From Gemmatimonadota bacterium (GTDB lineage: Bacteria; Gemmatimonadota; Gemmatimonadetes; Gemmatimonadales; Gemmatimonadaceae), in assembly GCA_003222065.1 (NCBI GenBank), contig QHUV01000327.1, positions 1-6,485 of the forward strand: a DNA stretch of 6,485 nucleotides. Direction: 5' to 3'. Shown piece by piece: positions 5,674-6,485 of this stretch. The position numbers and the translations under genes were made by a program. Each line of letters starts with the position of its first letter. Position 1 is the stretch's first letter. Under the pieces are notes generated by a model. That model was not told the origin of the DNA. It saw only the letters and a program-made list of their open reading frames with translations, and did no database searches.

Positions 5674-6485
5674 CGCTACTCGGCGTCGCCGCGCTGGCCA
5701 TGGGGAGCGCCGGGTGCGCGAACCGCGGCCAGCAGCCGCCCGGCGGTGTCATCGACAAGACGCCGCCCCACGTCAACAAGGTGAATCCGGAATCGGGGAG
5801 CGTTAGGCAGCGTGTCGGCGCCGTGCAATTCGGCTTCACCAAGGTCGTGAGCGACGCGCCGGCGAGTGGGCAGCTCAATCGGTATTTCCTCATCTCACCA
5901 ACGGACGGCGAGCCGCGCGTCAACTGGCATCGTAACCGCATCGACGTGCGGCCGCGCCACGGCTTTCGACCAAATACGGCGTATTCGGTGACGCTGCTAC
6001 CGGGCCTCGCCGACGTGCGTGGGAACGTGATGACGCAAGGCGCGTCGACGGTTTTTTCGACGGGCGACAGCCTGCCCCGTTTTGGCATCATCGGCAGCAT
6101 CTTCGATTGGCTGGCCGAGCGTCCTGCTAACGGTGCGCTCATCGAGGCGATCTCGCGTCCCGACAGCGTCGTCTATCTCGCCGCGCCGGACTCGTTGGGC
6201 CAATTCTCGATTGGTCCGTTTGGGCCCGGGCGTTACACCGTGATCGGATACGTGGACCGCAACAACAATCGTGCACTCGACCCGGGAGAGCTTTGGGACA
6301 GCACGACGGTGTTGATCACGAGGAATCGTCCTACGGTCGAGCTGCTCGCCATAACGAGGGACACGATCCCGCCTCGCATGTCGGCGATTTCGCGCGACGA
6401 CAGCGTGACGCTGCGTGTCACGTTCGATCGGGCGCTCGATCCGGCGATGCCGCTCACGGCGGCCTTGTTCCGCGTGCAACGCGCG
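5661..6485 (+). CDS. Ig-like domain lipoprotein, 3' end cut by window edge
   Basis: A GTG start at 5661 opens a frame of 275 codons that is still open at the window end. It overlaps the last 13 bases of valS, and GGAGAAGG lies 10 nt upstream within valS, so translational coupling with valS is likely. The N-terminus MRRLTLLGVAALAMGSAGC is a lipoprotein signal peptide with probable lipid-modified C19; its lipobox (SAGC) is somewhat atypical. The later ATG at 5700 would cut into the signal and is unlikely. Residues about 35-135 match the pattern of bacterial Ig-like Big_5/SbsA-type domains (PPHVNKVNPESG..., then NTAYSVTLLPGLADVRGN, then FSTGD). Residues about 140-230 form a beta-rich segment with an EF-hand or dockerin-like loop D199-x-N-x-N-x-x-x-D207-x-x-E210, a possible calcium site. 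A second Ig-like domain appears to begin near TIPPRM (236). The protein is probably exported to the outer envelope as a structural or adhesive protein; its precise function is unknown. Confidence 0.88.
   Translation, partial: MRRLTLLGVAALAMGSAGCANRGQQPPGGVIDKTPPHVNKVNPESGSVRQRVGAVQFGFTKVVSDAPASGQLNRYFLISPTDGEPRVNWHRNRIDVRPRHGFRPNTAYSVTLLPGLADVRGNVMTQGASTVFSTGDSLPRFGIIGSIFDWLAERPANGALIEAISRPDSVVYLAAPDSLGQFSIGPFGPGRYTVIGYVDRNNNRALDPGELWDSTTVLITRNRPTVELLAITRDTIPPRMSAISRDDSVTLRVTFDRALDPAMPLTAALFRVQRA

Noticed and set aside
5462..6479. Antisense frames of 226 and 160 codons over the valS 3' end and the lipoprotein gene.
   Set aside because: They lie opposite a frame with a signal peptide, Ig-like domain and calcium-loop pattern, and their composition (Arg, Ser and Pro rich) is typical of shadows in GC-rich DNA.

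Overview
The window is GC-rich, densely coding bacterial DNA, apparently chromosomal housekeeping sequence rather than a mobile or defence region. Several features fit Gemmatimonadota or a related soil lineage: the style of the ThrRS and ValRS sequences, a BON-domain protein with an acidic linker and a long polar tail, and a lipoprotein with bacterial Ig-like (Big_5-type) domains. This assignment is an inference from remembered family resemblance, not from a search.

Layout. Positions 1-1799 (minus strand) hold threonyl-tRNA synthetase (thrS), cut by the left edge of the window so that about the last 60 residues are missing. Upstream of it on the same strand is a 73-bp gap with a perfect 28-bp palindrome (1821-1848), then a 79-residue single-pass membrane protein of unknown function (1873-2112). 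Only 34 bp separate that gene from a divergent plus-strand gene (2147-3010), which encodes a membrane-anchored BON-domain protein. The plus-strand run continues with a GNRA-loop terminator and a second perfect inverted repeat (3041-3104), then valyl-tRNA synthetase (valS, 3126-5673). Last is a GTG-started lipoprotein gene (5661-6485) that overlaps the valS stop codon and runs off the right edge.

The main anomaly is valS. Its N-terminal half (HIGH motif and editing domain) and its C-terminal half (KMSKS loop, anticodon-binding domain, coiled-coil arm) are both well preserved but lie in different frames. At about 4053-4077 roughly 75 residues expected in ValRS are absent and the frame changes. 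This is either a real disabling deletion or an assembly error.

A second unexpected signal is the octamer GCCTAACG (reverse complement CGTTAGGC). It occurs six times in 6.5 kb, where my rough composition estimate predicts well under one.

The genes combine tRNA charging (ThrRS, ValRS) with envelope-associated proteins (small membrane protein, BON protein, Ig-like lipoprotein). I see no evidence that they form a dedicated system. No RNA genes, CRISPR arrays, insertion sequences or phage genes were seen.
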